Below are positions 1 through 8,729 of a stretch of 45,371 nt of DNA, piece after piece. The translations under genes and the position numbers were made by a program. The notes under the pieces were generated by a model that saw nothing but the letters and a program-made list of their open reading frames with translations, made no database searches and had not been told where the DNA came from. The stretch spans positions 1 through 45,371 of the forward strand of contig JABBNZ010000027.1 of assembly GCA_019352035.1 (NCBI GenBank), written 5' to 3'. Numbering within the stretch: the first letter of the stretch is position 1; each line of letters begins with the position of its first letter. This stretch comes from Pseudomonadota bacterium (lineage in GTDB: Bacteria; Pseudomonadota; Gammaproteobacteria; Steroidobacterales; Steroidobacteraceae).

Positions 1-102
1 CTGAGGCAACAGCTGCAGCAGAGCAGGGCACCGTCCGGCGACGGCGACGACGACGCTGGCGGCGCCGGCAGAACTGGCGGCATTGGTCAGGATCACCCGT
101 AG
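1..102 (+). CDS. C-terminal tail of an unidentified protein (partial, 5' end outside window)
   Basis: An open frame enters from the left edge and ends at a TAG at 100-102, giving 33 visible residues rich in Gln at first, then Gly and Asp. No domain can be recognised in so short a piece. Its stop lies directly on the AGGAGG ribosome site (101-106) of the OmpA-like gene, so the two are probably one operon. In related genomes the neighbour is often another DUF4398-type protein, but that is only a guess here. Confidence 0.5.
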   Translation: MRQQLQQSRAPSGDGDDDAGGAGRTGGIGQDHP

Positions 103-111
103 GAGGCCATC

Positions 112-1065
112 GTGAGAAATTCGAGCTCTCTTGTGCTCATCGTAGCCGCCGCGCTCATCGCCGGCTGTGCCACCCCGCCCCGTCGCAGCCCCGAGCTCGC
201 GCGGGCGCGGAACGCGGTCGAGACCCTCTCGAGCCAGCCGCGGGCCGAAGAAAATGCGGGATCCGACCTGAACGTGGCGCGCAGGCAGCTGCACCAAGCC
301 GAGGATGCGCTGCGCCACGGCAGGTCCATGCGCGACGTGAACCAGCTGGCGTACCTGGCGCTGCGGCATGCCGAGGCCGGACAGGCGCGCGTCGAGGCCG
401 CGCAGTCGCAGGCGCAAGTGGCCCGCGCCAGCCAGCAGCGCGATCGGCTGCTGCTCGAGGCGAAGAAGCGAGAGGCGATGAGCGCGCAGCAGCAGGCTCA
501 GAGCGCGCGCCAGCAGGTGCAGTCCGCCAGGAAGCAGGCGCGGTCCGCGCGGGACGAGGCACAGCAGGCGCGCGCCCAGGCGCAGGCGGCACAGCAACAG
601 CTCGCGAGCGAGCGGCAGCAGTTCAAGCGGCTGGAGAAGCAGCGGCTGGGCGCTCATCAGACCGATCAGGGCATGGTGATGACCCTGAGCAATGTGCTCT
701 TCAGCACCGGGAAGTCCACCTTGCAGCCGGGTGCGCACCTGCAGCTCGAGCGTCTTGCGAGCTATCTCAAAGACCATCCGAAACAGCGGGTGCTGATCGA
801 GGGAAATACCGATAGCTCAGGTGCCGCAGCCTTCAACCAGAAGCTCTCCGCCGCGAGGGCGCAGGCGGTGGCGCAGTCTCTCGAGCTGCACGGCGTGAAG
901 TCGAGCCAGTATCGGACGATCGGCCTCGGCGAGGCCTATCCGGTCGTCTCGAACGACACGGCGGCGGGCCGCCAGCAGAACCGCCGAGTGGACGTGGTGT
1001 TCTCCAACGCATCCGGCCAGTTTTCCGAGACGGCGCTTTCGCGCAAGAGCGCAATCCAGCGGTGA
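112..1065 (+). CDS. OmpA-family lipoprotein with DUF4398 and coiled-coil region
   Basis: 317 residues. The GTG start at 112 is chosen because AGGAGG lies five bases upstream. Residues 1-19 form a lipoprotein signal ending in the lipobox IAGC (lipidated Cys19). Residues about 30-100 look like DUF4398, followed by a long Ala/Gln/Arg-rich coiled coil to about 180 with repeated SAR and QQ units. The C-terminal 115 residues are an OmpA-type peptidoglycan-binding domain, with the NTDSSG loop and the closing NRRVDVV segment. The protein should anchor the outer membrane to peptidoglycan, with the coiled coil as spacer. Its TGA overlaps a possible GTG start of the BON gene, so the two are co-transcribed. 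The family assignment is secure; the physiological role is not known. Confidence 0.9.
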   Translation: MRNSSSLVLIVAAALIAGCATPPRRSPELARARNAVETLSSQPRAEENAGSDLNVARRQLHQAEDALRHGRSMRDVNQLAYLALRHAEAGQARVEAAQSQAQVARASQQRDRLLLEAKKREAMSAQQQAQSARQQVQSARKQARSARDEAQQARAQAQAAQQQLASERQQFKRLEKQRLGAHQTDQGMVMTLSNVLFSTGKSTLQPGAHLQLERLASYLKDHPKQRVLIEGNTDSSGAAAFNQKLSAARAQAVAQSLELHGVKSSQYRTIGLGEAYPVVSNDTAAGRQQNRRVDVVFSNASGQFSETALSRKSAIQR

Positions 1066-1070
1066 GCACG

Positions 1071-1511
1071 ATGAGATCCGAGCAAGACAGACGCATCAGC
1101 ATGGGCCAGCGACGGCATCATTCCGCGGCAAGTGGCGAGGACCGCTTCCAGGGACAGTATGAGAAGGATCCGTGGCGCCCGGAGCCTGACTGGCGGGCCG
1201 GGCGCCGCTACCCGGTCGGTGAGGAGGAGCGTGGGGCCCAGGCCGACTGGCGCGCGGAGCCCGAGCACCGCTACCCACCGGGCCCGAAAGGTTACCAACG
1301 CTCCGATGAGCGGCTGCGCGAGGACATCTCGGAGCGCCTGATGGAAGCTCGCTACATCGATTCGAGCGACGTGACGGTCGAAGTCTCGGGCGCGAAAGTC
1401 GTGCTCGACGGCACCGTGCCGGAGCGGCGGATGAAACACGCGATCGAGGATCTGGTCGATGCGTGCCCGGGGGTGCAGGACATCGACAACCGGATCCGCC
1501 TCAGGCGTTAG
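1071..1511 (+). CDS. BON-domain protein
   Basis: 146 residues from ATG 1071, which has GGTGAG four bases upstream; a GTG at 1062 overlapping the previous stop is the alternative. The first 75 residues are charged and of low complexity, with two WRAxxxxRYP-like repeats. The segment GPKGYQRSDERLREDI then leads into one BON domain (about residues 80-146). BON domains bind phospholipid membranes or attach to the envelope and are often stress-induced. No signal peptide is visible, so the location is unclear. It is translationally close to the OmpA-like lipoprotein, which suggests a shared envelope-stress role. Confidence 0.85.
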   Translation: MRSEQDRRISMGQRRHHSAASGEDRFQGQYEKDPWRPEPDWRAGRRYPVGEEERGAQADWRAEPEHRYPPGPKGYQRSDERLREDISERLMEARYIDSSDVTVEVSGAKVVLDGTVPERRMKHAIEDLVDACPGVQDIDNRIRLRR

Positions 1512-1532
1512 CGCTCGAGAACAAATGAACAC

Positions 1533-1560
1533 GCGGCCCCGGGGTGGTTCCCGGGGCCGC
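1533..1560 (-). terminator. GC-rich hairpin between converging BON and rpoN genes
   Basis: A 10-bp inverted repeat (GCGGCCCCGG at 1533-1542, CCGGGGCCGC at 1551-1560) with an 8-base loop sits between the convergent stops. Read on the minus strand it is followed by a T-containing tract (TTCATTTGTT) rather than a clean T run. It is a plausible terminator for rpoN and possibly bidirectional. Confidence 0.5.
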
Positions 1561-1584
1561 GGCGCCAAGCCCTGTCACCATTGA

Positions 1585-2967
1585 CTAGGCCCGCCGGAAA
1601 TCGACAGCGGGGAGCTGCATGGAGCGGCGGTACTTGGTCACCGTGCGCCGCGCCACCTTCACGCCCCGGTCGGCGAGGAGCCCGGTGAGCTGCACGTCGG
1701 ACAGCGGGTTGCGCCGGTCCTCGGCGGCGATGAATTCCCGCAGCAGCGCACGGATCGCCGTGGCGGAGCAGGAGCCGCCGCTCGTCGTGGCGAGCTGGCG
1801 GGAGAAGAAGCGCTTGAAGGCGACCACGCCGCGCGGCGTCGCCATGAACTTGTGACTGGTGGCGCGCGACACGGTCGACTCGTGCAGGCCGAGCTCATCG
1901 GCGATCTCGCGCAGCGTAAGCGGCCGCATCGCGAGATCCCCATACTCGAAGAAATTGCGCTGCCGGGCCACCACCGCCTCCGCCACCCGCTGAATGGTCA
2001 GGAAGCGCTGCTCGAGATTGCGCACCAGCCAGCGGGCCTCCTGCAGATGCTGAGCGAGGAGCGCGGTCTCCCCGTCGCGCGCCTGGCGGAAGTAATCCGC
2101 GTACTGCTGGTTGACCCGAATGCGGGGGTAGATGGCCGAGTTGACCGTCACCAGCCACCGCTTCTTCTCCTTGCGCACGATCACGTCGGGGACGATGGCG
2201 CGGGGCTCGAACGTGCCGACCTTTGAACCCGGGCGCGGATCGAGGCTGCGGATCAGCTCCATGGCGAGGCGCAGATCATCCTCGGAGCAGCCGAGCGCAT
2301 CGAGGAGCCGCGTGTTGTCTCGCGCGGCCATCAGGGACAGCCTGTTCTGCACCACATCGAGGGCGATATCTCGGCTCGGGGTGTTCCGGTCGATCGCCTC
2401 GAGCTGCAAGGCGAGGCACTCCCCGAGGCTGCGCGCGGCGATGCCGCTCGGCTCGAGCGTCTGTACGATGCGCAGCGCCGTCTCGACCTCGCCGGGTGCG
2501 GCTCCGGGAGCCAGCGCCATGACGTCCTCCAGCGGCAGGCGCAGGAAGCCGTCATCGTCCAGCGCGTCGACGATCAGGTTCGCGAGCACGTGATCGCGCT
2601 CGGTCAGCCCGAGCAGGAGCAGCTGCTCGCGCAGCGAGTCATGCAGGGTCGACGGCGAGGCGGTCCATTCGGTCCAGTCGGGCGTCTCCTCGCCGCCGCC
2701 ACCGCCGACGCCGGAAGAGAAATCAAGGTCGGCCCGGGAGCCGTCCTCGGCCGCTTCCTCGCGCTCCGCGCGCGAGTCCGCGTCCGAGTCCGAGTCCGAG
2801 TCCGCGGACTCGACGCTCTCCTCGAGGAAGGGATTTTGCGCAATAGCCTGGTGCAGTTCTTGCACGCATTCCAGAGCGGAAAGTTGAAGCAGCTTCACCG
2901 ACTGCTGCAGTCGGGGTGTCAGCGTGAGCTGCTGCTTCAGGCGCAGTCCCATTACGGCATTGGACAT
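1585..2967 (-). CDS. rpoN: RNA polymerase sigma-54 factor RpoN
   Basis: 460 residues, normal for the family. Region I is at the N-terminus (LRLKQQLTLTPRLQQSVKLL). It is followed by an acidic linker with an SDSDSDAD run (about residues 50-95), the core-binding domain (about 110-280), the DNA-binding HTH (ADELGLHESTVSRAT), and the diagnostic RpoN box ARRTVTKYR near the C-terminus. It directs RNA polymerase to -24/-12 promoters and needs an AAA+ activator; one is encoded at 7208. The usual neighbours of rpoN (lptB upstream, hpf and PTS genes downstream) are absent, so this may be a second or relocated copy. The acidic linker is encoded by a hexanucleotide tandem repeat. Confidence 0.95.
   Translation of the reverse strand: MSNAVMGLRLKQQLTLTPRLQQSVKLLQLSALECVQELHQAIAQNPFLEESVESADSDSDSDADSRAEREEAAEDGSRADLDFSSGVGGGGGEETPDWTEWTASPSTLHDSLREQLLLLGLTERDHVLANLIVDALDDDGFLRLPLEDVMALAPGAAPGEVETALRIVQTLEPSGIAARSLGECLALQLEAIDRNTPSRDIALDVVQNRLSLMAARDNTRLLDALGCSEDDLRLAMELIRSLDPRPGSKVGTFEPRAIVPDVIVRKEKKRWLVTVNSAIYPRIRVNQQYADYFRQARDGETALLAQHLQEARWLVRNLEQRFLTIQRVAEAVVARQRNFFEYGDLAMRPLTLREIADELGLHESTVSRATSHKFMATPRGVVAFKRFFSRQLATTSGGSCSATAIRALLREFIAAEDRRNPLSDVQLTGLLADRGVKVARRTVTKYRRSMQLPAVDFRRA
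2774..2803. repeat. Hexanucleotide tandem repeat inside rpoN
   Basis: Five consecutive 6-base units (GAGTCC, GCGTCC, GAGTCC, GAGTCC, GAGTCC on the plus strand) encode the alternating Asp/Ser stretch of the RpoN acidic linker. Gain or loss of a unit would keep the frame and change only linker length. Confidence 0.8.
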
Positions 2968-2990
2968 TCGAGGAACCCTCTACTTACAAG

Positions 2991-3008
2991 TCGGCACCGC
3001 CCCTGCCT
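2991..3008 (+). promoter_or_regulatory. Weak sigma-54-like -24/-12 element upstream of the hybrid kinase
   Basis: CGGCACCGCCCCTGCCT (2992-3008) has GG and GC separated by ten bases, with GGCAC at -24 and CTGC at -12. It lies about 115 bases before the kinase start, in the gap divergent from rpoN. In DNA this GC-rich a chance match is possible. Confidence 0.25.
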
Positions 3009-3120
3009 CGGCGGCCGGTCACGATGGGGGCGGCGCAGCACGCCGCCGGGGGAGAACTTGCAAGGGCGTGTAAGAACGCCATGCGCGCCGAGCCCTGGCT
3101 GAAACTCCCCTACGAGCGAC

Positions 3121-4824
3121 ATGACAACAATTCACGACGACGACCCCGGTTCCCGCTCAGATGCAGCGTGCACGCCGAGCCGCCCGTTGCCGCCCGAGTG
3201 GGAGCGCCTGGCGCGCCGCAGCGATGCGCTGGAGACGGTGCTCGCAGCCGCCCGCATCGGGCACTGCCGCCTGCGCGCGACCGACCTCGCCCTGGAGGCC
3301 AATTCGCAATTCAAGGCGGAATGGGGCTGGCCGCCGGATGCGCAGGTGTCCTGGGAGATGCTCGAATCGCGCGTGCATTGCGACGATCGCGCCGGGTTCG
3401 CGGATGCAGTGCGGCAAGCCCTCGCGGGGGCCGAGCGCCTGGATGTGGTGGTGCGCGTGCAGCCCGCGCCGCGGCCCGGGGAGAGGCGCTGGCTCGCGTT
3501 GCATGGCTGCGCGGTCAGGGACGGCGATGATCCCCGCTCCGGGGAACTGGTCTTCACCTCACTGAACGTGACGAGCGAGCACCAAGCCCTCGTCGATGCC
3601 CTCGACACGCGCGGGCGACTGCTCGAGCACGAGCGCCGGTCGCGGCTGGCTGCGGAGTCGGCCAACCGTTCCAAGGATGAGTTCCTGTCGGTGATCTCGC
3701 ACGAGCTGCGCTCACCGCTCAACGCCATTCTCGGCTGGAGCCGCATTCTCACGCTGAAATGCGGCAGCGACCCGCAGGTGGCCGCGATCACGCCGCGCAT
3801 CGAGCAGAGCGCGAAAGCGCAGTTGAAAATGGTCAACGATCTGCTGGATCTCGGCCGCGTGAGCACCGGAAAGCTCAAGGTGGAACCGCGCCCGATGCAG
3901 CTCGCGCGGGTGGCACGGCTGGCCATCGACGTCGCGCGGCCGGCAGCGGCCGCCAAGGGGATCGAGATCGTGACCCGATTCGCCCCCGGCGCGGGCGAGT
4001 TGAGCGCCGATCCCGATCGCCTGCAACAGGTCATCGGCAATCTGCTCTCCAATGCGGTGAAATTCACAGGCTCCGGCGGCCGGATCGCCATCGAGCTGCG
4101 CGAGGACGGCGCCTACACGGAACTCACGGTCGAGGACACCGGCCAGGGCATAGCGGCGGAGCTGTTGCCGCACATATTCGACCGGTTCAGACAGGGCGAT
4201 GACTCGAGCACCCGCCAGTCCTCCGGGCTCGGCCTCGGGCTGACGCTGGTGCGCGAGATCGTCGCGCTGCATGGCGGCTCCGTGTCCGCGCGCAGTGCCG
4301 GATCGGGTGCGGGTGCGACCTTCAGCGTTCGCCTGCCTCGGACCGTGCCACGAGGCGCGCCTGCATCAGCCGCGCAAGCGGACGGCACCGAGCCCGAGCA
4401 GCCGCAGCGGCGCCAGACTCTCCAGGGATTGTCGATTCTCGTGGTCGATGATGAGCTGGATGCCCGCACGGTCGTCGCAGAGATGCTGCGGCTCGAGGGA
4501 GCTTCTGTCGCGGTCACCGATTCCGCCTCTGCCGCCCTGCGGCAGCTGCAGGCCGACGGCGCTCACTTCGACATCGTCGTGACCGACATCGGCATGCCGG
4601 TGGAGGACGGCTACTCTCTCGTGCGCAAGCTGCGCTCGAGCCAGGCGGGCAGGCGGACGCTCGTCATTGCGGTGACCGGCTATGTGTCCCGGAGTGACGT
4701 CGCTGCGGCTATGGATGCGGGATTCGATCTACACGTCCCGAAGCCCGTGGACTACGACACGTTCGTGCCGCTGGTGCGGCGTCTGGCTCGGTGGCGCCGC
4801 CCGGAGCAGACCGTTAACCAATGA
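3121..4824 (+). CDS. Hybrid sensor histidine kinase/response regulator
   Basis: 567 residues with no transmembrane segment, so a cytoplasmic sensor. The N-terminal 150 residues resemble a PAS-like sensor. HisKA carries the phospho-acceptor His194 in SHELRSPLNAIL. HATPase_c carries the N box (NLLSNAVKF, about 307-315), the G1 box DTGQGI, the F box FDRFRQ and the G2 box GLGLGL. A C-terminal receiver (about 437-555) has DD at 443-444, phospho-acceptor Asp489 (VVTDIGMP) and Lys541. The internal receiver suggests phosphorelay, possibly to the regulators at 7208-9817. It is transcribed divergently from rpoN. The stimulus is unknown. Confidence 0.93.
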   Translation: MTTIHDDDPGSRSDAACTPSRPLPPEWERLARRSDALETVLAAARIGHCRLRATDLALEANSQFKAEWGWPPDAQVSWEMLESRVHCDDRAGFADAVRQALAGAERLDVVVRVQPAPRPGERRWLALHGCAVRDGDDPRSGELVFTSLNVTSEHQALVDALDTRGRLLEHERRSRLAAESANRSKDEFLSVISHELRSPLNAILGWSRILTLKCGSDPQVAAITPRIEQSAKAQLKMVNDLLDLGRVSTGKLKVEPRPMQLARVARLAIDVARPAAAAKGIEIVTRFAPGAGELSADPDRLQQVIGNLLSNAVKFTGSGGRIAIELREDGAYTELTVEDTGQGIAAELLPHIFDRFRQGDDSSTRQSSGLGLGLTLVREIVALHGGSVSARSAGSGAGATFSVRLPRTVPRGAPASAAQADGTEPEQPQRRQTLQGLSILVVDDELDARTVVAEMLRLEGASVAVTDSASAALRQLQADGAHFDIVVTDIGMPVEDGYSLVRKLRSSQAGRRTLVIAVTGYVSRSDVAAAMDAGFDLHVPKPVDYDTFVPLVRRLARWRRPEQTVNQ

Positions 4825-4825
4825 C

Positions 4826-5069
4826 TCAGATGCCGGATCGGCAGGTGCTCGGCATTCCGGCCACCTCGATCGCCTGCTCGATGGTGAGCCACGCCTCGCG
4901 TGCCTCGGGTCGCGCACGCAGGCTCCTTGCGATGGAGTTGAGAAAGGTGCACATGAGCGCGGTGTTGGGGGTGAGCGCAATGCAGGCGCTCCTCGAGCCG
5001 GTCGATGAGCTCGATGAGATCCTCCCGATCGCACCGGGGGAACCTCGTCCCCGTGCCGGCACACTGCAC
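4826..5069 (-). pseudogene. Probable small minus-strand gene split by a one-base frameshift
   Basis: On the minus strand a coding-like stretch (CDREDLIELIDRLEERLHC, read down from about 5069) runs out of frame near 4975. The neighbouring frame then continues with equally natural sequence (TPNTALMCTFLNSIARSLRA to EQAIEVAGMPS) down to a TGA at 4826-4828. Joined, they would make an acidic helical protein of about 80 residues. A one-base change near 4975-4985 explains the break; it could be a true mutation or a sequence error. No family is recognised. It lies tail to tail with the kinase gene. Confidence 0.35.
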
Positions 5070-5100
5070 GGAGACGAGCCCTGAGTCAGCGCTCCGGGGC

Positions 5101-5138
5101 GGAAAAAAATAGCGGGCTGGTCGCACCACAGCCCGCCA
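5101..5138 (-). terminator. Strong intrinsic terminator acting on the minus strand
   Basis: GCGGGCTG and CAGCCCGC arms (5112-5119 and 5130-5137) form a hairpin. On the minus strand it is followed at once by TATTTTTTT (plus-strand 5103-5111). The plus strand has no T run after the hairpin, so the direction is clear. It ends a minus-strand transcript coming from 5150 or beyond, where no obvious large gene exists. Confidence 0.75.
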
Positions 5139-5147
5139 AACGGGGGG

Positions 5148-5333
5148 TCACGCCACTTGATGCAATGTCCATGCCATCGACCTTTCAGCCGCCTTCAGGG
5201 CCCTGCAGAAGGCGCGGAGGCCCGGCGCCTCTGTAAAAAGGTACAGGAGATGCAATTTGTGCAGCCGGATGCGCCCGCGGCGGCGGCCGAGCTGGGCGGG
5301 ACCGTGAGCCGAGTGCTGGGGCGCACATGGCAC
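5148..5333 (-). CDS. Possible small protein or transcript ending at the minus-strand terminator
   Basis: A minus-strand frame stops at 5148-5150, ten bases before the terminator at 5101-5138. The last 40 residues look natural (LHKLHLLYLFTEAPGLRAFC, then RALKAAERSMAWTLHQVA). A GTG at 5333 would give 61 residues, but no good ribosome site is seen and the N-terminal half is Arg/Pro-rich. It could instead be a small RNA antisense to the leader of the PA2169-type gene. The main evidence for it is the terminator; no family is recognised. Confidence 0.3.
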   Translation of the reverse strand: MPCAPQHSAHGPAQLGRRRGRIRLHKLHLLYLFTEAPGLRAFCRALKAAERSMAWTLHQVA

Positions 5334-5344
5334 ATCTCGTGCTT
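5328..5344 (+). promoter_or_regulatory. Candidate sigma-54 promoter of the PA2169-type gene
   Basis: TGGCACATCTCGTGCTT matches the -24/-12 consensus (TGGCAC, five bases, TTGC) with one change in the -12 element, and has the required ten bases between GG (5329-5330) and GC (5341-5342). It is on the right strand, 76 bases before the ATG at 5421. rpoN and a sigma-54 activator are encoded within 3.8 kb. Confidence 0.55.
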
Positions 5345-5380
5345 GGGGGGTCGGCCCAACCTTCAAAATCCCTTGTCCTA

Positions 5381-5409
5381 CCGGTGGGCGGTCAGTGACC
5401 GCCCACCGG
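5381..5409. promoter_or_regulatory. Perfect 14-bp-arm palindrome just before the PA2169-type start
   Basis: Arms CCGGTGGGCGGTCA (5381-5394) and TGACCGCCCACCGG (5396-5409) flank a single G. The right arm runs into the probable ribosome site GGAGAAG (5408-5414), seven bases before the ATG. It could be an operator, or an RNA hairpin that hides the ribosome site. Confidence 0.7.
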
Positions 5410-5420
5410 AGAAGACGCGC

Positions 5421-5906
5421 ATGAATCACAAGTACACGATAGAAGCGCTGAGGGTGCTCATTGCCGTTCGCCGACGCAGTGAGCACGCGTTAAGGACGTG
5501 CGCCGCCTCGCTCGCAGCGGGCCCGCTGGAGGCGCTCTGTATCCGCAGCGCCGCGGAGTGCGCCGATGCGATCTGCGAGCTCCAGGCACTGCTCGAGCGG
5601 CTGGGGGAGGTACCCCAGGCGCACGGTGCGGTGTCCGCATTCTGGCGCAGCGGCTGGAAGGGTTTGCGCGCCGCTCTTGCGCGCGGCGAGGATGGAGCTA
5701 TTCTCGATGCGTGCGAGCGCGGGGAGAGCTGGATCCTGGAGGCGTATCGCAACACGCTGGACGATCACCTCCCGGATTTCGTGCGCCACGCCGTGTTGCG
5801 GCAGTTCGAGGTCCTGATGAGCACTCACGATGCGATCCGCGGGTGTCGCTTGCAGCGAGCTCTCCGCGGCAATGCGGCGGCGGCTCCCGGTGCGCAAGCA
5901 GGCTGA
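5421..5906 (+). CDS. PA2169-type four-helix-bundle protein
   Basis: 161 residues, all helical, resembling the PA2169/DUF2383 family of ferritin-like four-helix-bundle proteins, which have no known enzymatic role and are often stress- or anaerobiosis-related. ATG 5421 is preferred over far upstream in-frame starts because GGAGAAG sits seven bases before it and the sequence upstream looks non-coding. The 3' end overlaps the start of the antiporter gene, implying translational coupling. A candidate sigma-54 promoter and a long palindrome precede it. Metal-binding Glu/His clusters are not clear enough to claim metal storage. Confidence 0.75.
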   Translation: MNHKYTIEALRVLIAVRRRSEHALRTCAASLAAGPLEALCIRSAAECADAICELQALLERLGEVPQAHGAVSAFWRSGWKGLRAALARGEDGAILDACERGESWILEAYRNTLDDHLPDFVRHAVLRQFEVLMSTHDAIRGCRLQRALRGNAAAAPGAQAG

Positions 5907-7077
5907 CACCCGGGCCGAGTTCCCCCTGACACGATGGTCCACCAGCCCGGTCATTTTCGGGATCGGCGTGGGCCTGCTCGCGGGTCCGCTGGGTTTCAAG
6001 CTCATCGAGCCGCAGCTGCCCGAAGACGCCGCGCTGATCCAGTCGGTGAGCGAGGCGGTGCTGTTGACTTGCCTGTTTTGCGCGGGCCTGCGCCTGCGCG
6101 CGCCGCTTGACTGGGCCCCATGGCGGGCGCCGTTGCAGCTCGCCTCCCTCACGACGGTGTCGGCGGCGCTGCTGTCGGCGGCCGCGGCCTATCTCATCTT
6201 CGGGATGAGCCTGCTGCAGGCTCTGCTGTTGGCCGTGATTCTCGCGCCGACCGATGCGGCGCTGGCGTCGGACGCCCATGCAGCCGCGGAGGGGGAACAG
6301 GAGATCGTGCCGTTCGCTCTCGCGGGCGAGGGGGCCGTCACGAGCGCGATCGTGGCGCCGTTCCTGGTGTTGGTGCTCACCCGGATGGGCGTGACGGGCG
6401 CGGGCGCTGCCGTGCTCGGATCCCTGACAGTGACCGTGCTGTGGTCACTCGCGGGCGGCGCTGCGGCCGGCTGGCTGATCGGTGTCGCCGCCTCGAAATG
6501 GCTGGCGCTCATCGATCGCGACCGCGAGGGAGATCTGCTCGAGGAGATGATCGTGTTCGCCACGGGTGCGCTCGCATATGTCTGCGCGCTCGCTCTGCGC
6601 ACCGATGCGCTTCTCGGAGCCCTCGCCGCCGGACTGGCGCTCTCACACGGCGGCCGGCGGCGAATCCGGCGCAGGCAGCCGCTCGGGACGCGTGTCCTGA
6701 GGTTTGCCGGGCGTGCGGAGAGGGGCGCCACGGTGCTGATGATGGTCTTGCTCGGCGCGCTGCTCGGCGCGGCGGACTTCACGCCGCGCACGGCGCTCTA
6801 CGCGGCGGTGCTGTTGATTTTGGTCCGGCCGGTCGCGGTACGCCTGGGACTCGGGCGACCCGTGGTCACTCCCCCGCAGAGGCGAACGCTCGAGCTGTTC
6901 GCGGCGCGGGGACCGGCGGCGCTCTATTGCCTGGCCCTTGCGGCCGGGAATGACCTGCCCGCGGCGTTCGCCAGCCAACTCCGGAATGCCGTTCTGCTGG
7001 TGATCGTGATGTCGGTCATCTCGGGCGCGGCGTCGGCGCTTACCGCGAGAAAGCCGAGTCCCGGCGCGGCGGTTTGA
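5872..7077 (+). CDS. Cation:proton (Na+/H+) antiporter, CPA family
   Basis: About 401 residues from ATG 5872; a GTG at 5830 is also possible. Eleven or so hydrophobic helices are visible. The LAPTDAALASD segment (about residues 125-135) carries the Asp expected in the ion-binding unwound helix of NhaP/CPA-type exchangers, and VPFALAGEGAVTSAI follows as in that family. It should exchange Na+ or K+ for protons across the inner membrane. The start lies inside the previous gene, so the two are coupled and probably share the sigma-54 promoter. Ion selectivity cannot be read from sequence. Confidence 0.88.
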   Translation: MRRRLPVRKQADTRAEFPLTRWSTSPVIFGIGVGLLAGPLGFKLIEPQLPEDAALIQSVSEAVLLTCLFCAGLRLRAPLDWAPWRAPLQLASLTTVSAALLSAAAAYLIFGMSLLQALLLAVILAPTDAALASDAHAAAEGEQEIVPFALAGEGAVTSAIVAPFLVLVLTRMGVTGAGAAVLGSLTVTVLWSLAGGAAAGWLIGVAASKWLALIDRDREGDLLEEMIVFATGALAYVCALALRTDALLGALAAGLALSHGGRRRIRRRQPLGTRVLRFAGRAERGATVLMMVLLGALLGAADFTPRTALYAAVLLILVRPVAVRLGLGRPVVTPPQRRTLELFAARGPAALYCLALAAGNDLPAAFASQLRNAVLLVIVMSVISGAASALTARKPSPGAAV

Positions 7078-7145
7078 GCTGGCGGCCACCGGCGGCGGCG
7101 GTCATGCCGCGGGTCCCGCCTGGTGCATTACAGCTGCGCCCACGC

Positions 7146-7174
7146 TTGGCGGCGCGCGTCGGAGAGCATACAGT
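7146..7174 (+). promoter_or_regulatory. Sigma-70-type promoter for the NtrC-family gene
   Basis: TTGGCG (7146-7151) and TACAGT (7169-7174) are separated by exactly 17 bases and lie 33 bases before ATG 7208. Confidence 0.5.
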
Positions 7175-7207
7175 GGACCGCCCTTTGAATGGGCTGAAGG
7201 CGAGCAC

Positions 7208-8620
<1,413 letters not shown>

Positions 8621-8729
8621 GCGCTGAGGCGCGCCGGCGTCGGACGATTCCTACAGTCCGTTGCGTCGCAGCTCCCCTTGCCGCGTCCGCAATGCCCATA
8701 GGCGGCCCCCGGGGCGGGTGTCTACGCTG

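Noticed and set aside
2774-2803. Hexanucleotide repeat as a phase-variation switch
   Set aside because: Units are multiples of three, so slippage would not break the frame; kept only as a length-variable linker.
5157-5420. N-terminal extension of the PA2169-type protein from starts at 5157 or 5160
   Set aside because: It would read through the sigma-54 promoter and the palindrome, has no ribosome site and gives non-homologous sequence.
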